Positions 1-8,650 of a stretch of 64,000 nucleotides of DNA are shown in pieces. The position numbers and the translations under genes are program-made. The notes under the pieces are model-generated. The model was not told the origin of the DNA. It saw nothing but the letters and a program-made list of their open reading frames with translations, and did no database searches. The stretch's first letter is position 1. Every line of letters begins with the position of its first letter. This DNA comes from Devosia pacifica (GTDB lineage: Bacteria; Pseudomonadota; Alphaproteobacteria; Rhizobiales; Devosiaceae): contig NZ_BMZE01000004.1 of the NCBI RefSeq assembly GCF_014652635.1, positions 1 to 64,000 of the forward strand. Direction: 5' to 3'.

Positions 1-2
1 CT

Positions 3-107
3 GGGATGTCGATATCGCCCAACAGCGGCCATCACCAGACGGGGTGGGCTTCCCGCTTACATGGTTTCGTCAATCGCGGCACGCCCGCAGAAGACGAAGG
101 CAAGTAA
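3..107 (+). CDS. C-terminal end of a plus-strand gene, possibly a large glycoside hydrolase (MGH1/GH63-like)
   Basis: Frame 3 is open from the window edge to a TAA at 105-107 and encodes 34 residues ending in GTPAEDEGK. The stop is followed after three bases by a strong terminator hairpin, which supports a real gene end here. The segment contains an HHQTGW motif; from memory, large bacterial MGH1-like/GH63-type glycosidases end with a similar HQTGW element. That family guess rests on this short motif alone. The other two forward frames run through the terminator stem and look less natural. The 5' part lies outside the window. Confidence 0.45.
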   Translation, partial: GMSISPNSGHHQTGWASRLHGFVNRGTPAEDEGK

Positions 108-110
108 AAG

Positions 111-142
111 AAAGGGCCCGGCTTTTGCCGGGCCCTTTCTTT
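111..142. terminator. Bidirectional intrinsic terminator
   Basis: A perfect 12-bp stem (AAAGGGCCCGGC, bases 111-122, pairing with 127-138) closes a TTTT loop and is followed by CTTT on the plus strand. On the minus strand the stem is followed by CTTTTAC. It sits between the plus-strand gene ending at 107 and the minus-strand RND gene ending at 160, so it can serve both. Confidence 0.85.
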
Positions 143-159
143 ATGAACTGCGTGAAGAG

Positions 160-3100
160 CTATTCCGCCGCGTCGCGCGAAATCACCGTCACACCGTTTT
201 CCTCTTTGCGAGACAGACCGGCATCCTTCGAAACCACATGGCGCTCGGTAGTGTCACTGCTGGCAGCTTCGAGAGCCATGCCATCAAAGCCGGCTGGGGC
301 AGGCTCTGCCTTCTTCTGGCCGAACAGGCCGCGCATCCAGATAAAGGCTCCTGCGAACGCGCCACTTACTGACTTGATCTGGCCCCAGAGGACGTTTGGA
401 GCGGTGATCATCACCGGCACCATCACCAGCGTCAGCAGCGTCGACATGAACAACCCGCTGACGATTGCAGCCGAAAGGTGGGTGAACCACGAGCCGGCAA
501 TGCCGCCCACGACGATCTCGCGCCGGATGAAGTCGAACTCGATATTCGCCCACATCGGAATCACGCCTAGCGCCGTCAGCGTTGCCGTCAGCAGCACTGG
601 CCGCACACGCTGGCTGGCGGTGATCAGCATGGCCTTCACCGCTTCGACACCTTCACCGCGATTGTACTCGTTATAGGTGTCGATCAAGACGATGCCGTTC
701 TTCACCACGATACCGGCCAAAGCGACGATGCCGAGGCCGGTCATGATTGCCGAGAAGCTCATCCCGCTGATCAACATGCCTCCGAGCACGCCAGCGGTCG
801 ACATGATCACGGTCGAGAGCGTCACCAGCACCTGGTAGAAGCTGTTGTACTCCAGCAGCAGCACAAAGAAGATCAGGAACATCGCGCCGCCGAATGCCTG
901 TACGATGAACGCATTGGCATCGCCCATCTGCTCCTCGGCACCGCCATAGACGATAGAGACGCTGTCGGGGAAATTCTGCTCTCCCACCCATTGCTGAACT
1001 TCTGCAACGCGGTCGGCGGCAAACACGCCTTCGGGCAGATTGGCGAGATTCGCCGCGACCGGCATCACATACACCTGGTTCCGCCTCTCGATAGCCGCGA
1101 CCTTCGGCACGGCCTGACGATCGATGAAGTTCGAAACCGGGATAAGCCCTTCGCTGGTCGCAATCCGCATCGAGTCGAACGCGGCAAAAGTGCGCTCGTC
1201 CTGCGGCAGGCGAACCTTGATGTCCAGTTCCTCGCCGGTGTCCTCAGTGCGGTAATTGCCGAGATTAACGCCCGAGGTGATCAGCTGAACGTAAGGCGCC
1301 AGTTCACGCACGCCTATGCCGTATCTGGCGGCTTCAACGCGGTCGACTGTGATCTGCCAGTCGATACCCGGGCTTGGCCGGCCGTCCTCGACATCCACAG
1401 TGTTTTCGAGGTCGTTCTCGATGAAGTTGCGCAACTCGGCAACAACCGGCTCGAGATCGTCGTAGTTTGTGCTTTCCACCCGCAGGTTGATGTCCTTGCC
1501 GGCCGGCGGCCCCTGTTCCTGCGCGATCAGCTGAACGGTCAGCCCTGGAATATCTCCGGTACGCTCGCGGATTTCGGCAAAGATCTCCTCTGCCTTGACG
1601 CGGTTTTCGTACTCGATGAGCTGCAGCTGGAAATTGCCGATCGTGTCAGGCGGGGTGCTGCCAAGTGCGCCCTGATCGCCAAACTGCATGATGACATCCT
1701 TGATGCCCTGTACCTGCAGCAGTTCATCCTCGACCTCCACCAGCATCCCGCGGATCTGCTCGGGCGAATAGTTGCCGCGCGCCACAACGGCCACGGTTGC
1801 GAACTCGGGCTCGGATTCCGGAAAAGCAATGCTGCCGGTCGGGTTCGCCGCGTAAAGCGCCATCGTGCCGAACACGATGCCGAATCCCACCACCAGCGTC
1901 GGCAGTGGCCAGCGCAGCAACACCTGTAGCGCCCGCACGTAATAGCCGGTCAGTCCGCGCACCTTCTTGGGGTCGAACTTGTCGGCATACATGACGATGT
2001 CGGCAGCTTCCTTGCGCTTCGGATCGACATGGCTCGACGCAATCAGGGCGCCGATTACAGGCATGAAGATGAGGGCCGAAACCAGCGATGCCACCATCAC
2101 CACGATCACGATAATCGGCAGATAGCTCATGAACTTGCCGATGATGCCTGGCCAGAACAGAAGCGGGACGAACGCGCCAAGCGTCGTCGCGGTGGCGCCG
2201 GCCACCGGAACAAACATCTTTCGCACAGCCATGATAAAGGCTTCGCGCTTCGGCACGCCTTCCTGCAATTTTCGCTCGGCGTATTCCACGACCACGACCG
2301 GGTCGTCGACAAGCACGCCCACGGCGATCACGAGACCGAACATGATCATCATGTTGATGGTCATTCCAAGCGCCTGAACGACAAGGAATGCCATCATGAA
2401 CGAGATCGGGATCGACATGCCGATCATGATCGCCGGGCGCAAGCCAAGTGTCGCCACACAGGTGATCAGAACGAGCGCGATCGCAGTGAAGACCGCGGCT
2501 TCAAGCGAGCGGAAAAGCCCGAGCGTAGTATCCGCCTGATCAAGGAAGAAGCTGACCTCTATCCCGTCTGGCCAGTCAGCGCTGATCTCTTCAGCAGCGG
2601 CCCTTGCCTTGTCCGAAACGTCAATGACATTGGTGCCTAGCTTCTTGGAAACGCCGAGGATCAGGGCAGGGGAGCCGTTGACGTTGGTGAATTCGGTCGC
2701 ATCTTCGAGCGTGCGGGTGATGGTCGCCACATCAGAGAAGGTCACGACGGCGTCGCCATCGGTCTTTAGCGGCAAGGTCATCACGTCTTCGGCGGTATTG
2801 ATCAGACCGGGCACTTCAACGTTGAACTGGCCTTGCCCGGTGTTGAGCGTGCCACCGGAAACGACGAGGTTGTTGCGCGCCAGTGCGTCAAACAGCTGGT
2901 TCGCCGTAAGGCCGTAGGATTCGAGCCGCAGCAGGTCGATCGTGACCTCGAGCACCTCGTCGCGCGCACCGGAAAGCGTGACTTCACGCACCTCGCTGAT
3001 GCCCTCGATGGCATCCTGCAGCGCTTCGGCACGGGCCGTCAGTTCACGCTCCGAGACATCTCCGTAAACTGCAATCGACAGGATAGGGAAACCAACGACG

Positions 3101-3498
3101 TCGACTTCCGAGACAGTCGGGTCATCGGCGTCTTCAGGCAAGTCGGCACGAATGGTATCGAGCTCGGCGCGCACATCCTGAAGCGCCTGATCCTTGTCGA
3201 AATTGATGTCGAACTCCAGTAGCACAGAGGCGTGGCCCTGGGTCGAGGTCGACGTCATGTTCGTCAGCCCGTCGAGATCGGCCAGCGCGTCCTCGACCGG
3301 CTTTGCCAGCAGGTTCTCGGCATCGCGAGGCGAAACACCGCTCTGCGACACAGAAACATAGAGATACGGAACGTCGATCGCCGGAAAGCTCTCTTTCGGC
3401 AACGAAACGTACGCGGAGCCGCCGGCAACGAGCAGCAGCACCATCACTGTCATGACGACGCGCGGCATCCTCAGGATGCTTTCGAGGAAGTTCAGCAT
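160..3498 (-). CDS. RND family efflux permease (AcrB/MexB-like)
   Basis: Inner-membrane, proton-driven multidrug-type exporter of 1112 residues, close to the usual 1030-1060 but with a hydrophilic tail of about 70 residues. The N-terminus (MLNFLESILRMPRVVMTVMV) is the typical first transmembrane segment. TM4 carries GVLVDDPVVVVE at about residues 390-402, with the paired aspartates used for proton relay in this superfamily. Two large periplasmic loops and two sets of six helices are visible. It starts 2 bases after the stop of the adaptor gene at 3501, so the two are co-transcribed and co-translated. No outer-membrane factor gene is present in the window, so a TolC-type channel would have to be supplied elsewhere. 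Substrate unknown. Confidence 0.93.
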   Translation of the reverse strand: MLNFLESILRMPRVVMTVMVLLLVAGGSAYVSLPKESFPAIDVPYLYVSVSQSGVSPRDAENLLAKPVEDALADLDGLTNMTSTSTQGHASVLLEFDINFDKDQALQDVRAELDTIRADLPEDADDPTVSEVDVVGFPILSIAVYGDVSERELTARAEALQDAIEGISEVREVTLSGARDEVLEVTIDLLRLESYGLTANQLFDALARNNLVVSGGTLNTGQGQFNVEVPGLINTAEDVMTLPLKTDGDAVVTFSDVATITRTLEDATEFTNVNGSPALILGVSKKLGTNVIDVSDKARAAAEEISADWPDGIEVSFFLDQADTTLGLFRSLEAAVFTAIALVLITCVATLGLRPAIMIGMSIPISFMMAFLVVQALGMTINMMIMFGLVIAVGVLVDDPVVVVEYAERKLQEGVPKREAFIMAVRKMFVPVAGATATTLGAFVPLLFWPGIIGKFMSYLPIIVIVVMVASLVSALIFMPVIGALIASSHVDPKRKEAADIVMYADKFDPKKVRGLTGYYVRALQVLLRWPLPTLVVGFGIVFGTMALYAANPTGSIAFPESEPEFATVAVVARGNYSPEQIRGMLVEVEDELLQVQGIKDVIMQFGDQGALGSTPPDTIGNFQLQLIEYENRVKAEEIFAEIRERTGDIPGLTVQLIAQEQGPPAGKDINLRVESTNYDDLEPVVAELRNFIENDLENTVDVEDGRPSPGIDWQITVDRVEAARYGIGVRELAPYVQLITSGVNLGNYRTEDTGEELDIKVRLPQDERTFAAFDSMRIATSEGLIPVSNFIDRQAVPKVAAIERRNQVYVMPVAANLANLPEGVFAADRVAEVQQWVGEQNFPDSVSIVYGGAEEQMGDANAFIVQAFGGAMFLIFFVLLLEYNSFYQVLVTLSTVIMSTAGVLGGMLISGMSFSAIMTGLGIVALAGIVVKNGIVLIDTYNEYNRGEGVEAVKAMLITASQRVRPVLLTATLTALGVIPMWANIEFDFIRREIVVGGIAGSWFTHLSAAIVSGLFMSTLLTLVMVPVMITAPNVLWGQIKSVSGAFAGAFIWMRGLFGQKKAEPAPAGFDGMALEAASSDTTERHVVSKDAGLSRKEENGVTVISRDAAE

Positions 3499-3500
3499 GG

Positions 3501-4796
3501 TCAGACGCTCGCCTCGGCTTCAGATTGCGGCTCGGCTTCAAGGTCGGACCCGTCGGTGCGCGTTGCATCGACGGCCTGACCGGTCGTCACGTATTCCTGG
3601 CCCAGAGTTATGATCTCTGCCTCTGCCGGCAGTCCTGTAACCCATACGCCATCGCGCGTATCGCGGACCACCTGCACCTCGTGAAAAGCGACCACGCCGT
3701 CCTCGACGGTGCGAACGCCGAGCGTTCCGTCATCGTCGAGAGTCAGGACGGATTGCGGCAGCAGGTGTCCGGGGGCGGTCCCGACATCGATCGTTGCTTC
3801 TGCCGTAACCCCGTCGCGGATGTTTCCATCTTCGTTCGGAAATTCGATCTCGACGGCGAAGGAGCGTGTTGCAGGCTCGGCTGTAGCTGAAACATAAGTG
3901 ACCTTGCCCTTCGCGGTCTGATTGGTCACCGTGCGGATCGTGGCCTCAAGACCCGTGCGGGCAAGGGCGATATGGGCTTCCGGCACACGACCGGTGAACA
4001 GCATCGGGTCGAGCTGGACGATGGCGGCGCACGGCGTCCCCATCGAGAGCATTTCACCGAGATTGGCCAACGGTTCCTGCACAAGTCCGCCGACTTCGGC
4101 AGTGATTTCGGTGTTCTCGAGTTCGGTCCGGGCATTGTCGAGCCCGACCTGAGCTGAACTCAGCGAGGCTTCAGCGGCAGTAACTGCGACGCGCGCCGAG
4201 TTGGCTGTATTTTCCGGGGTCAAGCCACGCTCGCGAAGGCGCTGATTGGTCTCGAAATCGAGCTGTGCCTGTTCCAGCGAGGCTTCGGCCTGCGCCACCT
4301 GCGCTTCGGCCTGTGCAACGGCGGCCCGCCGCGTACCCTGGTCGAGCGTGCACAGCATGTCGCCGGCTTCAACGCGCTGCCCTTTCGAGACATGCACCGT
4401 CTCGACGATACCCGATGTCTCGGCCACCGCGTTCACGGTGGCGCGGGCACTGGTCTGGCCCCGCAGCGGCACGATGATCGGCATGGGCTGCACTTCGTAA
4501 AGCGTGGTGCGCACTGACCGCGCCGAGGTGTCACCCTCGCGAGCGGCCTCGTTGCGCTGCGCAATCGTCAGCCGTGGGTCGACCTCGTCCTCACCCTGTC
4601 CGTGCTGGGCTAGTATGCCCGCATCATCAAGCGTCTGGGATAACGGGCCATGCGGCTCGCCTTCGATCAGGGAAATGATCGGCGTTTCGCCCATCCCCGG
4701 GCCATTGCCACCAACCACGAGAGTGCCCGTCGCGAGCCAGCCGCCAGCCAGCAGCAGGATCAGAAAGGCCAGTCCGTAAGAAAATAATGCGCGCAT
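3501..4796 (-). CDS. HlyD/AcrA-type periplasmic adaptor (membrane fusion protein)
   Basis: Adaptor of 431 residues for the RND permease encoded just downstream. Residues about 3-27 form one membrane anchor. There follows an unusual acidic linker to about residue 95, then a lipoyl-like half (SGIVETVHVSKGQRVEAGD), an Ala/Glu-rich coiled-coil hairpin at about 155-220, the second lipoyl half and the beta-barrel/membrane-proximal domain. The C-terminus is also acidic (DLEAEPQSEAEASV). It lies 10 bases after the PadR gene and 2 before the permease gene, forming a three-gene operon. The anchor and domain order are seen directly; partnership with the pump is inferred from position and family. Confidence 0.92.
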   Translation of the reverse strand: MRALFSYGLAFLILLLAGGWLATGTLVVGGNGPGMGETPIISLIEGEPHGPLSQTLDDAGILAQHGQGEDEVDPRLTIAQRNEAAREGDTSARSVRTTLYEVQPMPIIVPLRGQTSARATVNAVAETSGIVETVHVSKGQRVEAGDMLCTLDQGTRRAAVAQAEAQVAQAEASLEQAQLDFETNQRLRERGLTPENTANSARVAVTAAEASLSSAQVGLDNARTELENTEITAEVGGLVQEPLANLGEMLSMGTPCAAIVQLDPMLFTGRVPEAHIALARTGLEATIRTVTNQTAKGKVTYVSATAEPATRSFAVEIEFPNEDGNIRDGVTAEATIDVGTAPGHLLPQSVLTLDDDGTLGVRTVEDGVVAFHEVQVVRDTRDGVWVTGLPAEAEIITLGQEYVTTGQAVDATRTDGSDLEAEPQSEAEASV

Positions 4797-4806
4797 GAAA
4801 TCGCCC

Positions 4807-5358
4807 CTATTCAGCCGCGTCTTTGTCTTGTTCGTTTTGGCGAGCCAAAGCGATCAGTTCTTCTTTGTTCTCGACAAGGTAGTTTTCGGCGGCCCGCATG
4901 ACTGTCTTGCCATAGGTCAGAACCCACCGATCAGCCGTCGTCAGGCTTCGGTCCGTCTCGCAGTCAGTGAGAAGCTTAAGCCGCTTTTGTTGCCGTTCGA
5001 TGTGCTCGTCGATGCGTGTCTCGACGAGATCCGCCGGCAGCAAATGCGCATAGCGCGCAAACAGCAGGAACGGGCTGCGGAACACCTCTTCCTCGACAGG
5101 CTCCTGCAACGACAGAAGAAATGTCTCGCGGCCCTTGTCGGTGATGGAGTAGACCTTGCGCGCAGGCTTGCCTTCCTGAGGCTCCACCCGGCTTGAGACC
5201 AGCCCTTCATCCTCCAGCCGTGCCAGCGCCGGATAGATCGAGCCGAAGCTCGCCTCGACAAAATACGAAAACTCGCCCTCGACGCACAGGCGGCGAATTT
5301 CGTATCCCGTAGCGTCTTGCTCAAACAGGATCGACAGGCAAAGCGTCTTGACGTTCAC
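4807..5358 (-). CDS. PadR family transcriptional regulator
   Basis: Regulator of 183 residues with an N-terminal winged helix (residues about 1-85, including ASFGSIYPALARLEDEGLV, the recognition helix region typical of PadR proteins) and a C-terminal helical dimerisation arm. PadR proteins usually repress a neighbouring exporter operon and are released by the exported compound. The start used is GTG at 5358; no strong ribosome site is seen. It is the first gene of the adaptor/RND operon, so autoregulation is expected, and a perfect palindrome lies 27-45 bases upstream (5385-5403). Confidence 0.9.
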   Translation of the reverse strand: MNVKTLCLSILFEQDATGYEIRRLCVEGEFSYFVEASFGSIYPALARLEDEGLVSSRVEPQEGKPARKVYSITDKGRETFLLSLQEPVEEEVFRSPFLLFARYAHLLPADLVETRIDEHIERQQKRLKLLTDCETDRSLTTADRWVLTYGKTVMRAAENYLVENKEELIALARQNEQDKDAAE

Positions 5359-5384
5359 GGAGGCGGCTACCCTATTCTCAACCG

Positions 5385-5403
5385 ATATATGCCGGGCATA
5401 TAT
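5385..5403. promoter_or_regulatory. 19-bp palindrome, probable PadR operator
   Basis: ATATATGCC-G-GGCATATAT is a perfect inverted repeat with 9-bp arms. It lies just upstream of the PadR-adaptor-RND operon in a 210-base gap otherwise without genes, and it overlaps TATATAT, which could serve as a -10 element on the minus strand. Assignment to the PadR protein is by position and by the usual autoregulation of this family. Confidence 0.65.
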
Positions 5404-5568
5404 ATACTGGTCGTGAGCCGCGCAAGGTTCTGGCCTGCTGCTCTAGCGCAGGGCAGTTAAGAGCATGTTGCATGGCAGGGATTTAGCGTTAGCAAAAAAG
5501 CTTGGTCGCCGGTGGGTGTTCGGCTTCCGGCCGCGCTAACGAGACGTTAACCGCATCAACGCTTCGCG

Positions 5569-6411
5569 CTACACCACGTCACTGTTGCGGAGCGCATTCA
5601 ATTCATCAATGGCATGCGCGGCCAGCTCTTCGCTGCATGCTGCGACAAAGAACGGATTGTAGAAATCGTCCTGCCTTTTTCCATAGCGCAGCGGCTGCTT
5701 GTCGAATGTCAGCACCACGCCGCCAGCAGCCTCTACAACCGCTTGTCCCGCGGCCGTGTCCCACTCGCAGGTCGGCGTCAGACGTGGATAGAGTTCTGCA
5801 GCGGCCTCCGCCAAGAGACAGAATTTCAACGACGAGCCGACCGAGACATCTTCCGTGATCTGGAGTGAACTGCACAGCGCGCTGACTTCGATACTGCGGT
5901 GGGAGCGGCTGGCAACGACACGCGGCGGATGCCGCTCGGCAACGGAAATCGCGCTCAGCGGGCCAAGCTTCTCATCCGAAACCTCACCGACAAGCGCGCC
6001 AGATGAGCAGCCTATATGCGTCCTGCCTGTAACCGGAGCCAAGACCACCCCGGCAATCGGCCGACCGTCTTCCACGAGGGCAATATTGACGGTGAATTCG
6101 CCGTTGCGCTTGAGGAATTCCTTGGTCCCATCGAGCGGGTCGACCACGAAATATCGCTCCCCGAGCGATGGAATGCGGCCCGCAGCCACCGATTCTTCGG
6201 CCAACACAGGCAGTCCGGTGCTTTCGAGCCACGACAGGATTACGGTCTCTGCCGCCGAATCCGCCTCGGTTACAGGCGAGCCATCGGCTTTTTGCTCGGC
6301 CTCCACGTCACGTGCATAAACGTCGTTGATGACCTGAGCTGCCGCTATCGATGCCTCGATCATCGTCTGAACGATTAAATCGAGCGCATCGAAATCGGAG
6401 TGATGCGGCAT
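5569..6411 (-). CDS. cysQ: 3'(2'),5'-bisphosphate nucleotidase CysQ
   Basis: Member of the inositol monophosphatase superfamily (280 residues). It hydrolyses 3'-phosphoadenosine-5'-phosphate to AMP, clearing the by-product of sulfate assimilation and acyl-carrier-protein modification. The metal-binding motif DPLDGTKEF is present with the downstream NIALV typical of CysQ, together with an upstream EE pair and a second aspartate motif near the C-terminus (CEWDTAAGQAVVEAAGG). The frame is open further upstream, but ATG at 6411 is chosen because it lies one base after the nadC stop codon and gives the normal family length; an earlier start would overlap nadC by about 80 bases. Translation is probably coupled to nadC. 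Confidence 0.9.
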   Translation of the reverse strand: MPHHSDFDALDLIVQTMIEASIAAAQVINDVYARDVEAEQKADGSPVTEADSAAETVILSWLESTGLPVLAEESVAAGRIPSLGERYFVVDPLDGTKEFLKRNGEFTVNIALVEDGRPIAGVVLAPVTGRTHIGCSSGALVGEVSDEKLGPLSAISVAERHPPRVVASRSHRSIEVSALCSSLQITEDVSVGSSLKFCLLAEAAAELYPRLTPTCEWDTAAGQAVVEAAGGVVLTFDKQPLRYGKRQDDFYNPFFVAACSEELAAHAIDELNALRNSDVV

Positions 6412-6412
6412 C

Positions 6413-7276
6413 TCAGGCCTCCACAACAATATCGAGCCCGAGGTCGAGCGATGGCGCCCCCATCGTGATCTGGCTCGAAGAGATGTAATCAACGCCGGTC
6501 TCTGCGATTGCCTTCACGGTTTCAAGCGTAACCCGGCCCGACGCCTCCAGCAGTGCACGTCCCGCGTTCAAGCTTACTGCTTCCCGCAAAAGGTCAGGCG
6601 TCATGTTGTCGAGAAGCACCCGGGTCGCGCCGGCATCGAGAGCTTCGGCGAGTTCGTCAAGCGTACCGACCTCGATCTCGATCGCTACAAGGTGGCCGGC
6701 GAAGGCAAGGGCGGAGGCATAGGCCTTGGCCACCCCACCAGCCACCGCGATGTGGTTGTCCTTGATCAGGACAGCGTCATCGAGGCCGTAGCGATGGTTG
6801 GCACCACCGCCGCACCGAACCGCATACTTCTGGAAAGCGCGCAGCCCCGGCATTGTCTTGCGGGTATCGCAGATCCTGGCATTCGTTCCTGCCGCCTCGC
6901 GCACGAACCGGCTCGTCAACGTCGCGATGCCACTGAGGGGGTTGAGAAAATTGAGGGCCGTGCGTTCCGCTGCAAGCATTTGGCGTGCGTTGCCGGTAAT
7001 CTCCGCGACGACTTCGCCGACCTCGACCGTCTCGCCGTCCGCACAGTGGGCTTTGAAGGCGACCTCGTCCCCGATCAGCCGAAATGCGGCGCTCGCAAGC
7101 GCCAAGCCGGCAATCGTGCCCGGCTCGCGCGCCGAGAGGGTGGCGTGCGCCCGGGCGTGCGGTGCAATGGTTGCCTGGCTGGTCAGGTCGCCCGAAAGCC
7201 CCAGATCCTCCGCCAAAGCAGCTGAAACGGCGCTGTCAACGAGATGCCGGGGCAGGTCGGCAGGATAAGCGGACAT
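6413..7276 (-). CDS. nadC: Nicotinate-nucleotide pyrophosphorylase (carboxylating), NadC
   Basis: Quinolinate phosphoribosyltransferase of NAD biosynthesis: quinolinate plus PRPP gives nicotinate mononucleotide, CO2 and pyrophosphate. The 287 residues match the family length. The signature TRKTMPGLRAFQKYAVRCGG at about residues 137-156 and HRYGLDDAVLIKDNH hold the substrate-binding Arg, Lys and His residues. The C-terminal barrel ends in ISSSQITMGAPSLDLGLDI. nadA and nadB are not in the window. It is the fourth gene of a minus-strand run (fructose-bisphosphatase, sugar isomerase, nadC, cysQ) and starts 27 bases after the isomerase gene. Confidence 0.95.
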   Translation of the reverse strand: MSAYPADLPRHLVDSAVSAALAEDLGLSGDLTSQATIAPHARAHATLSAREPGTIAGLALASAAFRLIGDEVAFKAHCADGETVEVGEVVAEITGNARQMLAAERTALNFLNPLSGIATLTSRFVREAAGTNARICDTRKTMPGLRAFQKYAVRCGGGANHRYGLDDAVLIKDNHIAVAGGVAKAYASALAFAGHLVAIEIEVGTLDELAEALDAGATRVLLDNMTPDLLREAVSLNAGRALLEASGRVTLETVKAIAETGVDYISSSQITMGAPSLDLGLDIVVEA

Positions 7277-7303
7277 GAAATGACCTTGAGGCGGGTGGGT
7301 GGC

Positions 7304-8569
7304 TCAGCGATGGGCGGGCCGGTTGCTTTCGATTATCGCGTGCGTGACCGAGCCGGTCGCCGGAAACAGCGGAATCAGGCAGGCCTGCAACGCATGGTAG
7401 ATATCCGGCTTGCCGACGAAAAGTCGCTCGACCGGGGTCAAATCTTCCTGCAATTCGGGGCGCCAGCCGCTGTTCTCGTGATCGATCAGATGATTGGCGG
7501 CAAAATCCCAGAGCCGGCGATACCAGATTTCGAAGAACGGATCCTGGTCGTAGTGCGTGAAAAATGCGGCGGCTGCAATCGCCTCGCAGACCGGCCACCA
7601 CAGCTTCTCGCGCATGATCGGCTGATTGTTCCAGTCGAGCGTGTAATAAAAGCCGCCATGCTTATCATCCCAACCAAGCTCGATGGCCTTGCGGAAGAGG
7701 CCACGCGCAGCATCCGGAAGCCAGGGCTCTGCCTTGTGCCCAAGAACCCAGAGCTGCATCAAGAGCCGCGACCATTCCAGCCAGTGCCCGGGCGTCGAAC
7801 CTGACGGCCGGAACATCTCGTTGCCAGTGTAGTCCTTATCGAGAGTCCAGTCGGCATCGAAGTGCTCGGCCACGCGATAGTCAAGTTCCAAGGCGTGCTT
7901 GCCGATGATCAATTTCGCGATGCGTTCTGCGCGTTGCAGATACAGCTTTTCGCCGGTGGCCTCATAAGCAGCCATCAGCGCTTCAGTCATGTGCATGTTC
8001 GAGTTCTGGCCGCGATAGTCGGTGATCTTCGACCAATCGTTGGCGTATTCCTCACTGATCGCGCCGTGCTCTTCTTCCCAGAAGCGCTTGTCGATCACCT
8101 CCGAAACATCTGCGATCAAGCGGTCAGCCAGCGGATGGCCCGCCAGCTTGGCGCTCGATCCGGCCAACAACACGAAGGCATGGCCATAGGCCTGCTTGCT
8201 GTCATCGCGCGGGCCGTTATTGTCGAGAGACCAGATATAGCCGCCATGCGTCTTGTCGCGATGATGCTCGATGAGATAGCGCATGCCATGGTCGACAATC
8301 TCGTCGGAGCCAGGACGCCCGAGCAGGCTGCCGATGGCAAAGCAATGCACCATCCGGCCCGTGGCATGGATCTGGCGCAGCGGATTATCCCTGTTGACCG
8401 GGTGGCCGACGCTGTCGAGATCATGAAATCCGCCATCCCGATTGATCGAACTGCGCTCGAAGAAATCGAAGAGTCGATCGCTCTGGCGCATCAGCCATTG
8501 CCTGTGGAACGGCCGAGCGGCAGCGCGCCCCGAATTGGTTGGGGGCAGGTCGAATGTCTCATTGCTCAT
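7304..8569 (-). CDS. AGE family sugar epimerase/isomerase (mannose isomerase/YihS-like)
   Basis: Protein of 421 residues with the alternating helical pattern of an (alpha/alpha)6 barrel, as in the N-acylglucosamine 2-epimerase superfamily. Conserved blocks include RMVHCFAIGSLLGRPG, DSKQAYGHAFVLLAG, NSNMHMTEALMAAYEATG and STPGHWLEWSRLLMQLW. The histidines in NMHM and GHW correspond in the superfamily to catalytic residues for aldose-ketose or 2-epimer interconversion. By family and context (fructose-bisphosphatase directly upstream) it probably interconverts mannose or glucose with fructose; a sulfoquinovose isomerase (YihS) role cannot be excluded from sequence alone. It lies 81 bases downstream of fbp. 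Confidence 0.82.
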   Translation of the reverse strand: MSNETFDLPPTNSGRAAARPFHRQWLMRQSDRLFDFFERSSINRDGGFHDLDSVGHPVNRDNPLRQIHATGRMVHCFAIGSLLGRPGSDEIVDHGMRYLIEHHRDKTHGGYIWSLDNNGPRDDSKQAYGHAFVLLAGSSAKLAGHPLADRLIADVSEVIDKRFWEEEHGAISEEYANDWSKITDYRGQNSNMHMTEALMAAYEATGEKLYLQRAERIAKLIIGKHALELDYRVAEHFDADWTLDKDYTGNEMFRPSGSTPGHWLEWSRLLMQLWVLGHKAEPWLPDAARGLFRKAIELGWDDKHGGFYYTLDWNNQPIMREKLWWPVCEAIAAAAFFTHYDQDPFFEIWYRRLWDFAANHLIDHENSGWRPELQEDLTPVERLFVGKPDIYHALQACLIPLFPATGSVTHAIIESNRPAHR

Positions 8570-8650
8570 GCGGGCCTCCTCGCCGGTCGCGCGCCGGTGC
8601 GTTTTGCGCAGTTAGCACGCGGCTCGCAACGTTGCAAAGCTGCCCGAGGG

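Noticed and set aside
991..1929. 312-codon plus-strand frame inside the RND gene
   Set aside because: It is antisense to a well-conserved RND permease and shows no family signal.
6412..6492. Earlier start for cysQ at 6492
   Set aside because: It would overlap nadC by about 80 bases and add residues without similarity; ATG 6411 directly after the nadC stop gives the family length.
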